This document shows, in pieces, positions 1 through 20,900 of a DNA stretch of 36,137 nucleotides; position 1 is the first letter of the stretch, and the number at the start of each line of letters is the position of its first letter. Below the pieces are notes generated by a model that was given only the letters and a program-made list of their open reading frames with translations, did not search any database and was not told the DNA's origin. Origin of the DNA: Pelargonium nanum. Taxonomy: Eukaryota > Streptophyta > Magnoliopsida > Geraniales > Geraniaceae. Both the position numbers and the translations under genes were made by a program. The stretch covers positions 1 through 36,137 of the forward strand of contig JAYMTF010000448.1 of NCBI GenBank assembly GCA_036897485.1, in the 5' to 3' direction.

Positions 1-211
1 TAGTTCCGGTCTTCATGGAGGAGGCTAGGATCACATCGTCTTCGCGAGCCTCGAAATGGGACCGAGCTGATATCACACCCGGTAGCTGATGGCCGAGGTA
101 CCAGAAGCCTTCGTATTTGTAGAGATCACCCATGCGAGGCCACCATTTTTCTCTAGGAAGTGAAAGTAATAAGCTTGAAGCAGAAACAGAAACAGGTTTT
201 TGTGATTCCAT
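1..211 (-). CDS. Cytosolic sulfotransferase, N-terminal part (runs off the window)
   Basis: This is the start of a PAPS-dependent sulfotransferase of the plant flavonol/brassinosteroid SOT family, which transfers sulfate to small hydroxylated metabolites in the cytosol. Seventy codons and one extra base are visible from the ATG at 211-209, and the frame stays open to the window edge. The family landmarks are EKWWPRMGDLYKYEGFWY (residues 21-38) and then DDVILASSMKTGT (58-70), which is the start of the 5'-phosphosulfate loop usually written PK(S/T)GTTW. Here the loop proline is replaced by Met (MKTGT, 66-70). The catalytic His and the PAPS-closing motifs lie outside the window, so completeness and activity cannot be judged. 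Plant SOTs are often intronless, about 320-350 residues. The substrate cannot be told from this part. The ATG fits well because it lies about 50 bases from a clear TATA box and gives the usual short variable leader before the conserved block. Confidence 0.88.
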   Translation of the reverse strand, partial: MESQKPVSVSASSLLLSLPREKWWPRMGDLYKYEGFWYLGHQLPGVISARSHFEAREDDVILASSMKTGT

Positions 212-257
212 TTCAGGATTTTATTTGATTGCCCTGAGCTACATCCATCATATATCA

Positions 258-265
258 TATTTATA
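258..265 (-). promoter_or_regulatory. TATA box of the sulfotransferase gene
   Basis: On the minus strand the sequence reads CTATAAATATG, a textbook plant TATA box, 47-54 bases before the sulfotransferase ATG. This would place transcription start about 15-25 bases before the ATG and imply a very short 5'UTR. Confidence 0.5.
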
Positions 266-347
266 GTGGAAACTAAGCTAAGAGTTCATAAAAGGCGCAT
301 AGTTTTTTTCTTAGAAAATGAATATTACCTGCAAATTAATATCACGG

Positions 348-525
348 GAAATAGAGGCCACGGAAGACCATGCATTGATTTTATACAAATACTTGTGATG
401 AAATCAGCACTAAATAGTAAAATATGCTTGCAAATATCAAAGTGAAATAGATGTCACGGAAGACCATGTATTGATTTCATACAGATACTTGTAATGTAAT
501 CAACACTAAATAGTAAATTATGCTT
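348..525. repeat. Two-copy direct repeat, 96-bp period, upstream of the sulfotransferase
   Basis: Positions 348-429 and 444-525 are two 82-base copies differing at about ten positions. Both contain the core CACGGAAGACCATG followed by TATTGATTT-like sequence and CACTAAATAGTAAA. They sit about 140-315 bases upstream of the sulfotransferase ATG, in its likely promoter. No known element is recognised in them. This looks like a local tandem duplication that has since diverged. Confidence 0.75.
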
Positions 526-1557
526 CTTTCACCTTGATTTTGAGGTGCACAAATACTTTTTCAGCAAAGAATCTCGATGCGAAAACAGAGACAATAGCAT
601 TCTCTTTGATTAGGAAAAAGAGTGAATCCGTAGAATACCAAATAAATTGGCTCGCTTGAAAAAAGATGTGAAAAATCGAAATCGATTGCATACCTCCAAC
701 ATGAGAGTAAAATAAGAAATCAGACTAGCAAGTACAATTCACAAGAGTGAGTTTTGTATCTCATCTCCGCCTAATTATTATTGGAAGATTTGGAAAGAAT
801 TTAACGTATGCAAGAGACTTCAAATATGTCAAACATAGATATAGGTTGACTTTGGGTAGACTGATTTGGATCAATGCATGTGGAATTGAGATGCCAGAAG
901 CAAGCCAGATGTATCTCAGGCTTGATTTGGATGGATTCCGCTTAGATGTTAATAAATTTTGTTAAGCATAACAAATCCACTGAATATTAAAACCCAATAT
1001 AGCTTCTTCAGTTTCTTGCTGTTGTCAATTGATGCAGTTACAGTAAGGAGATGTCAAACAAACTGACTCAAGTTACATACAAAAATCAATACAGTTAAAT
1101 CACACTACCCCTCCAAAAGGCATCAACAAAAGCCTCAAACAAGACAGACTAAACCACCCATTACCTGGAAACTACATGCCCGGCCCTATGATACAAGAGG
1201 GATTCTAACTAGAATAAATCTATTCGTATAGATTAGAAGAAAACAACAGTCAGGCCATACCTCAACGTTTAGTCGTATATAGACCTCTAGAATACCTCTT
1301 ACCCTCCACACCAAACTCAGTGGATATCCTCACTGGATGCATCCACTTTCACACCATAGTATTTTCCCACCGTCCAATCCAAGCATATGCACAATAGATG
1401 TGTCCACTTGTAGCCAGGAGTGTCTCCCACGCCACAGCAGCTTCGGAAAGGTTGGTAGAGCACAATCTTGCCTATTGACATAAAGTGGTACAAGTATAAA
1501 TGAATTACTGAAATTGCTGGAAATGCTGTGTAGCACCTAATGCTCAAAGACTTGTAT
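526..1557. other. Intergenic region between the sulfotransferase promoter and AUG5 3' end
   Basis: AT-rich sequence with no convincing coding frame. The part next to 1557 should contain the AUG5 3'UTR. Its end cannot be fixed because no single polyadenylation signal stands out. No repeat or RNA gene was recognised. Confidence 0.4.
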
Positions 1558-11938
<10,381 letters not shown>

Positions 11939-12250
11939 TGTAGCTCAACAGTAATCTAGGGCTCGAAATCACCTTTAATCTCGGATTAAACTGCCATTGG
12001 GATCCAAATCGAAAAGCCCCAAATCAGTATAGAAAATGGTGAATTTGAAGTGATATAGATCAGAAGTAGCCAAGAAGATTGTGCCCTAGATTTGCAGACA
12101 CGAAAGAAGGGAAGAGGACAAGGAGATCTGACAAAATGGCGTGGCCGGCGAAGGAAGGAGGAGGAGGAAGAGTAAAGTGTGCGATAATGGCGAAAAAGCA
12201 CAGTGCCGAACCGTAGAGAGGTAGGTGAATATAGTTCAAACTGGAGAGGT
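11939..12250 (-). promoter_or_regulatory. AUG5 5'UTR and proximal promoter
   Basis: CT-rich and GGAGGA-rich sequence just upstream of the AUG5 start, typical of a plant 5'UTR and core promoter. No clear TATA box was picked out, so the transcription start is not fixed. Confidence 0.35.
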
Positions 12251-12714
12251 CCCGCTCTTGTACTGTACTGCTATTTTATTTTATCTGCTGCGATGCGACT
12301 GCGAGTGATTTGAATTGTGAACTGCAATTGCTCCTGCAAACTGCAAAGCAATGATGATCAAGTCATTTGTAATTTTTTATTGAACCAATTATAGACTGAA
12401 AGTGGGCTGGGCTCACAAGTAATCGTGGGTTTTTAATTTTATCTTTGGCCCATATGAATTGCTGTGAAATTGATCTCAAGTAGAAGTTTGTCTGAACGAA
12501 AACTTACTGATTTATCAATTCAGAACCAACGATAACAAAGAAAATATAAATTAGGTGTTTGAAAATCAATCCACTCAGACAAGCCTGGCAAAGAAACAGA
12601 AGTTCTAACTAACTCGTGGGGCACTCGGTTCGCCGACCAACCCGCAAACAAAAAACTTAACATTACCAAATTGAGCCACAATGCTAAAACATCCCCAAAA
12701 CTAATTCAAAGGCA

Positions 12715-12984
12715 TTGGAATCCTCCCCCTCTACCTGAAGAGCGCGAACATTTGAAAATGATTGAACATGAAATTTAAGACGGTCGTGTGAAAGTCGTTT
12801 TCGACCGCCCCACGCCACAGTCGGGTTTGCCATCTGATCTGGTAACAAACTCGAAGGTTGATCAGAGGGCTCCAATCGAACCATCATATTCCAAGTCACC
12901 TTCTCCTTCCCTACAACCACTATAGATCTTCAATTGCCCTACGCACACACCAATCGAAAAGAATCACCGCGAATCTACGCCGCC
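12715..12984 (-). repeat. Unidentified dispersed repeat, copy R1, inverted relative to R2
   Basis: Read on the minus strand this segment aligns with 16965-17230 on the plus strand. Shared blocks include GGTTCGAT-GGAGCCCTC, CCTTCGAGTTTGTT, ACTTTCACAC and CGTCTTAAA. R1 keeps an open frame of 78 codons (12920-12684), which starts MVVGKEKVTWNMMVRLEP and contains RLSHDRLKFHVQSF. I do not recognise it as a known domain. The flank beyond 12984 (to about 13160) has AAACCCTAA motifs like a plant 5' leader. It may be a captured gene fragment or a leader of an unknown transposon. Confidence 0.6.
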
Positions 12985-13164
12985 AATTCACAAACCTAAC
13001 AACCCCTTAACTTGCTATCAAAACAAGACTCGTTATCTCAACGAGAAAGACCGCAATTAGTTATCTGTAAACTCAAGAGACCGCCACCGCTTTGAAAATC
13101 AGGCGCAGCCGTACGAAAACCCTAACTGACTCTCAAAACGGCAGAGAAAAGAAACCCTAATTTT

Positions 13165-14127
13165 TGCAAAAGTTTTTCTACTTAATCCTTCTATAGTTTT
13201 ATTATCAGGATTATGTTTCCCAAATCATCTATTATTTGCTCATGAAGGCAGTTAATCTACCGTTTTGCATTAGAGTTGCCCTTATTTTATACTCATTTGC
13301 ATTAGGTTTTTGTGATGCGCAATTTCTTCTAGTTGTTGGCATAAACTTTTGTTTGTAATTGTTCATCTATACTTTTGAATTGAACATTCTCTTTTTCTTG
13401 AATCTATATAATTTGAATCAATCCAATAAGTTAAACAAGTCTCCAGTTGGAATGATCAGGAATGCAATCTTTTCCTTCCTTCAGATCTGAATCAGCCCAA
13501 AATGTATACACGACTTCAATCGAGTTAATCTACAAATGAGTGTTATTGTCCTATTTTTATAAAATTCAAGAATAAGTTAGGTAAAGACAGACTTTCTTCA
13601 TTTACACTCCATGTACTATACTTGAAACAAACTAAAAATGTTCTCACTTACTCATCTTAGAAATATTGTTTATACATCATCATCACGTGTAACAAACTAA
13701 TGAAAAAAGGAAAACGGATACTCATTTCACCACAAAATTTATACAAAGTAGACATTCATTTTGACACAGAGAAATTAGTTTGAATAAGAAATGAAGTTAA
13801 TGTGCGGCTTCTAACATCGCGTTACCTTTAATTAACCCCAACTTTATATATATTCTGATTGATTTCGTTGAAGAAAACCCAAAATAAAATATATATAAAA
13901 AAAAAACTTGATTATGTAAAGGTTTCCATCCATTTACCTAATTACTTCATGCAAGATGGCAAATAAAATGGAAACAGTGTTTTCCAAACTCAATCTTTAT
14001 TGTTCTGTTTAGCTGTGGTTCACAGCCACATTTGACATTTGCATTTGTGCAAAACTTTATTCACACATTTCTTAAATTCTCTGGTACACGAATCAAGGTA
14101 TTCATACAAGTTACGGGCGAGGTACTA
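13165..14127. other. Intergenic stretch downstream of the DsbA-like gene
   Basis: AT-rich sequence without a convincing coding frame. The portion next to 14127 is expected to be the 3'UTR of the DsbA-like gene. No RNA gene or clear transposon end was seen. Confidence 0.4.
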
Positions 14128-15158
14128 TCAATCTTGAGCCGCTTGAAAAGCTCTCAGGAATACCTCAGGGGGTTGAGCACCACTCAACTTGTGTTTGCCA
14201 TTAATCTGCCGAGCAAACAAAAGCATGTCACTATGTCAGTAACGTTGTCAAAATTCAATATTCGGGTTCATATAGGTAAGTATCTTGTCACCCACCACAT
14301 AATAGGGGACTCCTGTAATGTTTGCCGAGTACTTCTTAATCTCTGCATTGATCTTCAATGGACATAAGGAGCAACCTCAGTTTGGTCAGTGAATGTTACA
14401 AGAATACAGTGTCAAAATAGCAGTAATAACAATCTTGCAAAGCAAAAGAAAAGGAGTTAGTAGAGAGAAAAACCGTGTCGACTTCATAATTGGATGAATC
14501 AAGAAAACTAGATGCCCCTTCTATCCCGACTTTGGCTGCAGATTCCAGAAGAAAATTCCTTTTCCAAAATTGCAGACATTAGTGGTCACGAGAGAATATA
14601 AATGGTTGAAATACATTCTCTTAATTTATGAACTTACTTGTCACCAATATATTTTCCCTGTGTGAAGTAACCAAGCATTAACTCCTCCACAAGATTATGC
14701 TGCTTCTCAATACTCTGTTGGCCAGCAAAATGTATAAGCCTGTGGCTATCTATAGAGTTTCCCCTGTAAGTACACAATACACTGTTAGTGGCATCTATAT
14801 CGGAAAATTACTTCTTGCCTTCCCTTCATAACATGGTGTCATGGTCCATGTTCAAATGAACTTATAGATGTCAAGCTTACGTGAGTCCAGACATGTTGTA
14901 TTCCAACCCAAGATTTCTGAAAGCCTGCAGTATCGAAGCAGTAAAATTGGCTAATTAAGTCCCGTTAATGAAAATGTAAGACATGAGACCCTGAGAATGA
15001 GAGAAACACCTCCGACACTCGTGCTATAATCCTTTCGGTTTGTGACCCAAACTTTTTCTCATAGTACTCTTTCTTATTGATTCCTTCCTTTGGAGCAGAA
15101 GGATTAAGAAGATATGGGTGCCACCTAACCTGAAAATGTGGACGGAAATAAATTGGAG

Positions 15159-15196
<38 letters not shown>

Positions 15197-15341
15197 GAAC
15201 CTCAAAGTTGAATTGATCCTTAGATGCAGCTATAGCTCTGTCCAGATTTTTTTTACCCACAAAGCACCATGGGCACACAGTATCTGAACTAACATCGATC
15301 TGAACAAGTTTTTTTGCGGTTTCACCGACTGACTTAGACAT
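14128..15341 (-). CDS. DsbA/FrnE-like thioredoxin-fold oxidoreductase, 7 coding exons
   Basis: This is a soluble DSBA-family protein of the FrnE / 2-hydroxychromene-2-carboxylate isomerase type, a thioredoxin fold with a helical insertion, probably acting in thiol redox or glutathione-dependent chemistry. Coding exons: 15341-15201, 15129-15010, 14924-14881, 14763-14638, 14558-14474, 14352-14296 and 14205-14128. They join in frame to 216 residues, about the length I recall for Arabidopsis At5g38900. The active-site motif CPWC is at residues 23-26 (SDTVCPWCFVGKKNLDRAI). The cis-proline loop ITGVPYYV is at 184-191, and the C-terminus LSGAQPPEVFLRAF closes the fold. No signal peptide or membrane segment is seen. 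An in-frame upstream ATG at 15374 is not favoured, because a 3' splice site (ATACACAG) sits directly before the chosen ATG and a 5'UTR exon ends at 16593. The exon 5 and 6 acceptors (AAAAG and TTGAAG) are the least certain. The true substrate is unknown. Confidence 0.88.
15162..15193. repeat. (GA)16 microsatellite filling a 71-bp intron
   Basis: Sixteen uninterrupted GA units, CT on the coding strand, lie eight bases from the donor inside intron 1 (15130-15200) of the DsbA-like gene. They occupy almost half of that very short intron. Confidence 0.9.
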
Positions 15342-16592
15342 CCTGTGTATATGCAGTGCAACTGAAAACATCAATAACTAGTCACAATCCATACACGCAA
15401 TAATCTTCTTATATGAAATCTGAAACTAACTCCAATAAATGTTTCTACCATGATTTCCTATCCAAAAGCAAAAATATATACTTTCAATTATAAGAGTATC
15501 CATTTTCATATTTAAGCAGGCACAAATCAAAGCCTCGCTATAAGTATAAACTTTTTGAAGTCGGAAAAGAGATCTTACTAAGTCCTAATCTGTATTGGTC
15601 TGATGGAGGCAAACATGAAAATAACAATCAGTTTTTTACCCGGACAGATGTTAAAGTAAATATATGGTACTGACATGTGATATCGTGGATGCCACTTAAA
15701 GGTTCCTCATACCTTTTATGCATTACTTAGTTCCAATTCCGCTATCCAAATGGAGGAGAAGACCCTAATATATTACATCTTTACACTTCCACATGGACTA
15801 GACTTTATGACAAGAGCATAGAATTTAAGAAAATAGTACACCGATAGTTAAAGCTCCATTTTGCACTAACATTTACTAAGAGATCATACACTGCATTTCT
15901 CAAATAAATAGCTCTAGTGGTTGACTTTCATTGATCATTGAGACTAAGGCACTTTTTGTACAACGGAAAATAACATGTTCACTTAGGCTCCATTTGGGTA
16001 CATCGCGGACAAAAAGCAGTAAACAAAGTTCTTTCAGCTTCTCCTTTCACAGGATACCAAAGGAACCCAAAGAAATAAACAATTCAACAGGTCAAATGCT
16101 GGAAAATAGACCAGTTTTTCTCAAAAGCTTTTGGCCCTAAAATTATCTTAGATCAAGTTTTTTTTTTTTCTTCCAAAGAGAGAGAGAGAACAAATTTAGA
16201 TTGATTCAGACAAAAAAGTTAACATGCTCATTAAGAAAAGAGAACTGATATGATCCTTAATCCTTAACAAATAGCATGTAGAAAAGTTCATAAACAATTT
16301 GCAGCAAAGAACTCAATCAAGAGCTAACCCAATACCAACCAAAAGCATACCCAATGAAAAGATTAATCAAATTTTCAACTTGAACAACAAAAACCTATTG
16401 ATTCACAAAGATTTTTCTATTTCTAATGTAAATTTTATTAGAAAAAAGAATCATCCAAGAAGAGAATCAAAAGGGAACTATAAAACATAACATCATTTCC
16501 ATAGAAAGCTATCAGGAGCAAGCACCATAGATTAGAAATTGAAATACAGAGAAAGAAGGAGAGAAATTAATAGGAATCAGAGTGTTGGTTAC
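15342..16592 (-). other. 5'UTR intron of the DsbA-like gene
   Basis: The inferred non-coding intron runs from the donor at 16592-16591 (CATTCCAG followed by GTAACC) to an acceptor just before the ATG. It is AT-rich with T/A runs and nothing coding. The stretch around 15980-16140, bounded by GGCTCCATTTGGG and TTTTGGCCC, resembles eroded ends of a small non-autonomous DNA transposon, but this is weak. Confidence 0.45.
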
Positions 16593-16690
16593 CTGGAATG
16601 GAATGGAGCTGTGTGGAAGAAGAGGCTCTGTGGAGATGAAGACCAGACCAGAAGCACGACTGTGGAAGATGTTCTGGAAATTTTTTCCTA
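16593..16690 (-). other. Non-coding first exon (5'UTR) of the DsbA-like gene
   Basis: The minus strand reads CT/CA-rich leader sequence ending CATTCCATTCCAG, followed by GTAACC, a good donor. It lies where a 5'UTR exon is expected, with the downstream 3' splice site abutting the ATG. The transcription start (about 16690) is a guess. Confidence 0.45.
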
Positions 16691-16964
16691 CAGATCTTTA
16701 TTGGTAATACTAACAAAAGTACTAAAATACCCCCTACCAAAAGTCTCATCAATTTTGACTTGTTCAATAAGAAACAATCTTTTAATTTTATGGAGACCTT
16801 GACATGCATCCCATCATTGAATTAAAAAATTGTCACTTTTTATAAGAAAACTATTCTAATAGTAATTTTGTTAATCATTCTTTTATTTTGGGCTACCTTA
16901 AGTTATGTAAAGTATACGTGTTCTTGTTTGATAACAAGGTAATGTGTTGTTAAAATTTCTAAAG

Positions 16965-17230
16965 CGGCGGTTGCGAAGATTCACGATGAGTATTTTAATT
17001 GGTGTGTGTTGGACAACAAGAGACAGTTGCAATAAAAAAATGTGGCTTAGAGCGTGGTGGTTCGATCGGAGCCCTCAAATCATCCTTCGAGTTTGTTGTA
17101 GAATCATATGGTAAATTCAGTGGCGACGAGGTGCAGTCGGCATAAACTTTCACACGGTCGTCTTAAACTTCTTGTGAAATCGTTATCAGTCGTTCATACT
17201 TTTCAGGTGGAGGAAGAGGTTTTCATTGTC
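16965..17230 (+). repeat. Unidentified dispersed repeat, copy R2
   Basis: This is the plus-strand counterpart of R1 (12984-12715). It is more degraded: in the frame that is open in R1 it carries stop codons. It lies between the divergent promoters of the DsbA-like and RCC1 genes. Shared features include GGCGG followed by a CACGATG / GCGGTGAT variant, TTGGTGTGTG, the GGTTCGAT-GGAGCCCTC block, and TTTTCAGGTGGAGG (CTTCAGGTAGAGG in R1). Confidence 0.6.
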
Positions 17231-17589
17231 TTCAGCTTGATTATTTAGCATATGGGGTGAATTTCAGTGCATTCGGCTTGATTTTTCAGAATGATTTAGT
17301 CATTATGACTCAATTTGATAGTGTCAAATTTTTATTTGCAGATTGATTTGAAAACCGAATGACATACGAATTAGTTATGTCAACAATTGTTTGGAAGCTC
17401 CTAATTTTGCATCGTCTTTGTTACGGTTTAATTTGAAATGATAAATTATTAACTTTTAGCGTTCTGAAAAATCAAATTTTTACCTAGGAAGCAACTATAA
17501 TTGTGACACGTGTATCAATATGCTTTCTAATTTGCATATGAAACTCATTTTTGGAAGGTTAACATGTATGGCTCGTAATCGTATAGGAA

Positions 17590-17921
17590 TGGTAACGAGC
17601 CTCTAGAAGATTCGGGGAAGAAGACGCCACAGGACTGAAACCCAAATCCAATTCCCAGTTTATCGGAACTCTCAAGCAATCTTTAAACAAACACCATCCA
17701 TCGCTTTCTCTCTCCTACAGGTACGCACATTTCCTTTCCAATTTTCCCTCCGCCCTTCTCTATCTCCCAATTTCTCCCATTTTCAATCCCTATTCTCGAA
17801 TCACAATTCAATTTCCACTCCCAATTTTAGCTCCAATTCTTGCATTTACTTATAAATTTCTGTTTCGCTGCTGTTGTTGTTGCATGAATTGGTTGTTTCT
17901 AGGTTTTCTAGTGTTATATAA
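17590..17921 (+). promoter_or_regulatory. RCC1 gene 5'UTR with an intron
   Basis: A leader exon appears to end at 17720 (TCTCCTACAG) with GTACGC following. The acceptor TTTCTAG ends at 17902, leaving a short 5'UTR tail before the ATG at 17922. The inferred 5'UTR intron is therefore 17721-17902. Plant genes of this kind often carry such leader introns. The start of the leader is approximate. Confidence 0.5.
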
Positions 17922-20900
17922 ATGGAAATTGCTGACATTTTAGGCGAGTCCAAACCTGTTAGCAGCTTTCCGAATAAGAGTGCCATATACGTGTGGGGAT
18001 ATAACCAGGCCGGCCAGACCGGCCGCAACGGGAAGGAGCGCCACCTCAGGATCCCCAAGCAGCTCCCTCCCGAGCTTTTCGGGTGCCCGGCCGGGGCTAA
18101 TTCGCGGTGGCTTGACATTTCCTGCGGCCGCGAGCATACGGCCGCCGTTGCATCTGATGGCTCTCTTTTTACTTGGGGTATTGTATTCTCTCTTCAAAAC
18201 TCAATTTCATCTTCTCATTGTTTGTGCATTTTGTTATTGTTATTACTCGAATTGATGTAGAATAGAAGCCCATTATAATTGAATGTTTTGAATATTTCAT
18301 CACATTGTTTGATGCTCAAAAGCAATTGAGAATCACATTTGTGCACATTGGTCAGGGGCCAATGACTTTGGTCAATTGGGAGATGGAACCGAGCAAGGTA
18401 GGAAACACCCAAAGAAAGTAAAGCTATTGCAGACTGAGTTTGTCAAATCTGTTTCTTGTGGAGCACATTGCACCGCTGCAATAGCGGAACCTTGTGAAAA
18501 GGATGGAACTGTCTCAACTAGTAGACTCTGGGTTTGGGGGCAGAATCAGGTAGCGTTTTTTTATCATTTTGTGAGGTTCATCCTAATTCTCTTGCAGATT
18601 TCTTTCTATTTTGGCATTGTTTCTTAAATCCTTCTTGTTGCAGGGATCAAATTGCCCACGTTTATTTTGGGGGGCCTTTACTCCAAACACGGTACGTGAT
18701 AAACTTTTCACATTGAAATTTGAATTTATTATTTTGAAAATCATATATATCTTACAAATAAAATGCTATAGACTAAAATAAGTAATTTTTTTTTAAAAAA
18801 AATGCAATACATGCAAGTTTAACCCAATCATCCGTATTAGTTTATGATTATACTATTACTTCCCCAGTTCATGCAAAAAAAAAAAAAATGAAGACCGAAA
18901 AATGACTATTTTGGTGTATTTCCTTTCTTTCGTTCTTTCCAAAAAGTACATATCAGAGTTGTAAGAACTTGCCTCAGGATATGTCATGTAAAATTTACAT
19001 CATTTCTCGTATACATGATCAATCTTGGAAGTTCATATTTGGTTTCGGGAAACTCATATCAGCCGTTAGGATTAGACAAATTGGTTGATTAAACGAAGGA
19101 ACTAATCAGATGATCTTTGATGTTTAGCTAATTTAGCGTAGTTCAATAGCCTTGCAATACTATTGGACTTGATGACTTAGAAAGAGTTTGAACATTTTTT
19201 ACATCTTCCCTTCGTAAGTGAAGTAACATCCTTATAATGAATTGAGGAACAGAGTTTTGATGTTTACTTCATAGTTCATATCCTTGAGAGGTGCAGGATT
19301 TACTACCCAACCATTCTTTTTTACTTAGAAGAGAGAATACTTTATATCAATTGGAGCCCTGCTTCTGGTGTTTGCTTGAGGTGATCTAGTAACTGTGTTT
19401 TGAGTATGATGTCCAACCACCTAATGGAGGAGATCTAGTCTCTAGAGTTCTTTAGTATGGCATGAATCTGTGAGATAGATTGACACTTGCTTTTCTCTTT
19501 TAAAATTATAATGGCTTATTAAACATCATGTTTTTTTTCCATTTCTTTTCTGTATTCTTTACCTTCTTTGTGCCGACATTGTCATTATATGATTCACTCA
19601 TTACAGATTATACGTCAAGTGTCGTGTGGGGCAGTCCATGTGGTGGCTTTATCAGAAGATGGCCTGCTGCAAGCTTGGGGTAACTCTTTTCTAGATTCAT
19701 GACTTATTGTTGATTGAATACATTTTTTAAAATATAAGTTACAAATGAATTTGTTATTTTTGGTGCAACCAGTATATTCTAATATCTATTTTTGCTGATT
19801 ATATTGGTGCACAGCACCATTAAAAAGAATGAGTCACTTCATTTAGCTTAGGAAACTAACTGCACCTCTGGTTTCAAGCTGCCTATTAATTAGATTTTTA
19901 TCATTGTTCTGATAAACCAGGCTACAATGAACATGGTCAGCTTGGCAGAGGGATCACTTGTGAAGGACTACAGGGAGCTCGTGTAATAAGTGCTTATGCA
20001 AGATTTCTTGATGAAGCCCCTGAGCTTGTGAAGATTACCCAAGTGTCATGCGGGGAGTACCACACAGCTGCTATTTCTGAAAATGGCGAGGTGTAAGTGA
20101 TTTGAAGGAAATTTGTCTGGAGATAAATCCTACAATTAAGCATGAGAATGTGGTTATCCGCATGACACCTGTAACCTTTTTGAAGATTTGGAAAAATCTT
20201 CTTATGGGGATCTCACATCTAGTCAGCTGACAGGATGCAATGCAAATGACAAGCATTGTTATATGCAAGTTTCTTTGCCCTTAGAATAATAATACCGTGA
20301 AATGATTAGTGAGTAAATTTAGTTGATTTCGCAAATTTGTTCTTGTGCAAAATCATCAAGTCACCCTTAAAATTTGAAAGCTCAAATCTCAGCTAAGGAT
20401 TAACTGTAGAACTGGTGTTATATAAACCTGATGGTTTTACGAATAGTTTCATTTGATGCCTACTCTATTCTAGTAGTGGTGTACTAGATAATAAAGGTAG
20501 GCCTATTCATGAATATTATATACAAGTCATTATCTGTCATATGCAGTATTGTGACATTTTGCAGAACAGCACTTTCATATGACCATTTCTTATGCAGTGC
20601 AGTTTGGTGTAATTATGTATATTTTCTTGATTTTGTCCAGAGAAAGAAAAGAAAACTCGTGAAGTTATTAGACACATGCACTCACACTCTTAAGTCTATT
20701 TCATGCTATGGTGGGCTGATGCCGGTTGTTAGTTCTCTAGAATGGCCATAATATGATTGTACGATTACAAGATGTATGGCCGTTGAATATTTCTCTATAA
20801 ATTTATTGTCTTATCCTATCAATCATGTAGTTCATAACTTGTTTATATAGGATTAGTATCTCCTTTGTAAAATAAACTGACAAGACAGAATCAAATTCTG

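Noticed and set aside
15342..15374. Upstream in-frame ATG giving an 11-residue N-terminal extension of the DsbA-like protein
   Set aside because: The 3' splice site ATACACAG directly precedes the chosen ATG and the extension would be intronic. It also has no similarity to the family.
17846..18255. Alternative frames on both strands over RCC1 exon 1
   Set aside because: They are shadows of the GC-rich first exon. Only the frame from 17922 joins to the later exons and carries the RCC1 motif.
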